The notes beneath the pieces are model-generated. The model was given only the letters and a program-made list of their open reading frames with translations. It did not search any database and was not told the origin of the DNA. A stretch of 64,000 bases of DNA from Sinohyriopsis cumingii (taxonomy: Eukaryota; Mollusca; Bivalvia; Unionida; Unionidae). Below are positions 61,647-64,000 of the stretch, one piece after another (the first letter of the stretch is position 1; each line of letters opens with the position of its first letter). The position numbers and the translations under genes were made by a program. The stretch is from positions 868,001 through 932,000 of the forward strand of contig JAPYKE020000263.1 in the NCBI GenBank assembly GCA_028554795.2. The letters are read 5' to 3'.

Positions 61647-64000
61647 ATGAAACGATCCAGTTCATTCAAGAAGAAAAAAGAAAGTAAGAGGCAGAAACGT
61701 GATCTATTGCCTCATACCAGGGCTGAAGTCTTGGCACAAATTCATGCCAGTGATTTTGAAGAGGACATGAGTGAACCAGAATCCAAACCCAGAGAGTTTT
61801 CCTCCAAACAAAGTTCACCAAACTTAGTCAACCCTGAAAAATACTATTCCATTCGAGAGACGGAAAAGCGTCCCTCTGGAAAATTTACAACCACGGCTTA
61901 CAAATGCATGGTGAAGTTTAAAGATTTCAAGTCCGACGTACCGTTAGAGAAAGCAGAAGGGTTCATCACCGAGGTGTGTGATTCTTTGCTCACGTCACTC
62001 AAGTGATAATGTCAACCCAAAGAAGACGATCGCTTGAGACTTTCCATACAACATGACGGTTTGAAATCCCCTGTTTGGATCGAGTTTAGCAGACCTGCAG
62101 AATTGACTGCTTGCAAAGTCATGGACAAGATTCAACACGTGCAACAATCCAGTGACCAGTTTGACATCACCGATGGAAAAGCCCCACTGTCCATGACCTA
62201 CGTCTCTCCCCCGCAAGGGACCAGACAACGCAATAAGGTGTTATTGGTGAATGACCTTCGCAGCACCAAAAAGAGCCTCGTCCAAATTCACAATTCTCAA
62301 GACCAGATGTGTTTAGCCAGGGTCATCGTGGTGGGATGAACCTATGCCGACAAAAACAACACGGCAGAATGGAAAAGAGCCTGGAAAACTATTCAACAAT
62401 CGGACCAAGCCAAACAACGAAATGAAGCAGAACTCCTGTTACAACAAGCCGGCTTGCCCAAAGACAAACCCTGTGGCATTCCTGAAATGCAAAAATTGCA
62501 AGATGTCCTAGCTACACTCTACACCTTGAAAGTGCACCCACAAGAAGTGCGCGGGCCTCTGTTGTTTCGAGGGAAAGACTTTAAGGATGGAAAATACATT
62601 CACCTCTATCATCACGACGAACATTTCAATACCATTACCAGTATCACCACATTCCTGGGATACAGTAATTACTGTAAGAAATGTGAATATGGCTATAACA
62701 ATCGAGAGCAACACAAGCTTTGCGGATCGAAATGCTCAGGATGTTTGGCCTCTCAACCCTGTCTGAAAGAAGGGCAAGAACGAGTGCATTGTCCTGCTTG
62801 TCTGTGCACGTTTGTCAGCCCTGCCTGTTAACAACAACATCTGAAGATGCAAGGTTCACAGAAGAAATGTGCTTGTCAGCTCCTGAAATTGTGCCCTGTG
62901 TGTGGACAAGGTCTATGTACCAATAATGTCAAGACACACGTATGTTGAGGAAAGAAAAAATGTCACATTTGTCACCATATCGTGGACTTGGAACACCAAT
63001 GCTACGTGCAAAAATTACAACCCCAACCAGAGAAAGAGGACGGTCAAAAGAAGAAAGGCATTTTCTTCTTTTTCGATTTTGAATGCATGCAAGAGACCGG
63101 CATTCACATTCCAAATTTCTGCATGGTTCATCGAGCGAGAAGTGCATTCAAGAACCTATTTTCAGTTATTGCCCTCACTGCAGTAAGATTCCTGGAGGAC
63201 GTGAACAAATCTTTCGAGGACCGAATATGCTAGCCTATTTCGCTCAATGGGTCTTAGACCCATCGACAAGACGTGGAGCCAAGAGGATATTGAACGTTAC
63301 GGAGATTGTAAACATCATGCCACAGTGATGGCTCACAATTTCTCCGGATACGATGGACAGTTTCTTTTGAGGTACTATACAGAACATGGCACCAAATGTC
63401 CTAAAGTGACTTTGAATGGAGCCAAAATCATTTCATTTGCAAGTGGGACAAGTGCATTTTAAAGATTTGATTTGTTACTTGGCCATTCCTTTGAGTCGAA
63501 TGCCTAAAACGTTTGGAATGACAGAAATGGCTATAGGGTACTTTCCACACTTTTTCAATACAGAAGCCAATCAACTTGTCGTTCTACCTCATTTGCCTGA
63601 GGCTCACTATTACGACCCCGACAACATGCGTACCAAACAATGAGAAGCTTTCTACGCTTGGTACCAGGTCCACGCCTCAGACCTTTTTGACTTTCAGGAA
63701 GAAATGCTAAAGTATTGTCGTTCCGACGTGGACATTTTACGGTGATGCTGTGGAAAATTTCGAGAACTATTCATGGAACACGGAGGGGTCGATTCTTTGA
63801 AAGAAGCTTGCACCATTGCCAAAGCATGTTCCTTAGTGTACTGGCAACGATTCATGCCTGAAAACACCGTGGCTGTCATCAGTCCTTGAATGATCAACTA
63901 TGTCAAACATCTGTACTCGGTCAAAGCCCTACACTGGTTACATTACTTGTGCGACAAGGAAGACAAATGGATTCAGCATGCCCGCAACAGAGGGGGCGAA
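61647..64000 (+). pseudogene. protein-primed-type DNA polymerase B, 5' part, broken (runs off the window)
   Basis: Starts at ATG 61647 after TATAAAG. The basic N terminus (residues 1-25) and a long N-terminal region are followed by a Cys cluster at about 62670-62880 (YCKKCEYGYNNREQH, CSGCLASQPC, CPVCGQGLC), as in adintovirus-like PolB. The exonuclease I motif FFFDFECMQ is at about 63064-63090; the exonuclease II region AHNFSGYDGQF at about 63330-63362; a TDI-like SDVDILR at about 63725. In-frame stops occur at about 62004, 62337, 62827, 62947, 63640, 63743 and 63888, mostly TGA, and frames change near 63135, 63240 and 63430. The remaining polymerase and catalytic Asp motifs lie beyond the window. 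It replicates the element in intact relatives; this copy is dead. Confidence 0.85.

Noticed and set aside
61647-64000. Recoding of TGA as a sense codon in the polymerase gene
   Set aside because: Several TGA stops line up in otherwise plausible sequence, but TAA stops and three frame changes also occur, so ordinary decay is the better explanation.

Overview
The window looks like AT-rich nuclear DNA of an invertebrate animal, most likely a mollusc or another lophotrochozoan. That is an inference from the mix of mobile elements: tRNA-derived SINEs, CR1-like and RTE-like LINE fragments, Tigger, piggyBac, Polinton and adintovirus-like genes. No complete host gene was recognised. Two short stretches (about 16.45-16.82 kb and 59.23-59.35 kb) could be host exons. 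Most of the interpretable content is mobile or virus-like DNA.

Layout. (1) 1-2977: the right part of an adintovirus-like element: the tail of a capsid-type protein, a conserved small protein, an adenain-type protease, and two small genes that share a promoter module. Both small genes end in a histone-type 3' stem-loop followed by a purine-rich HDE-like element instead of a poly(A) signal. (2) 2978-31480: gene-poor host DNA with SINEs, LINE fragments, several satellites, foldback elements and a decayed Ty3-type integrase-OTU fragment next to telomere-like and 41-bp tandem repeats. (3) 31481-33913: a broken Tigger/pogo transposon carrying a SINE. (4) 33926-51401: a complete 17.5-kb Polinton/Maverick with 248-bp terminal inverted repeats. 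It encodes packaging ATPase, PLA2-like protein (frameshifted), integrase, zinc protein, HNH nuclease (nonsense), penton-like protein, membrane protein, coiled-coil fibre-like protein, protease, two small virion-type proteins, major capsid protein, a DNA polymerase-SF1 helicase fusion, and a Polinton-specific protein split by an inserted piggyBac transposon. (5) 51402-60200: host DNA with decayed pieces of other elements, including remnants of a second Polinton/adintovirus-like element. (6) 60250-64000: the left part of another adintovirus-like element: two more histone-type stem-loops in opposite orientation, a CCHC zinc-knuckle gene, and a protein-primed-type PolB gene with many stops and frameshifts that runs off the window.

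How the genes fit together. In the 17.5-kb Polinton the integrase would handle chromosomal insertion, the PolB-helicase would act in replication, and the ATPase, protease, major and minor capsid proteins and fibre would build and fill a virion. Most of these frames are open, but the PLA2-like gene, the HNH gene and the Polinton-specific gene are broken, so this copy is probably recent but not fully functional. In the adintovirus-like elements the protease gene is followed by an ordinary poly(A) signal, while the small terminal genes carry histone-like promoters and 3' ends. This suggests S-phase-linked expression of the small genes and is the observation most worth testing here.
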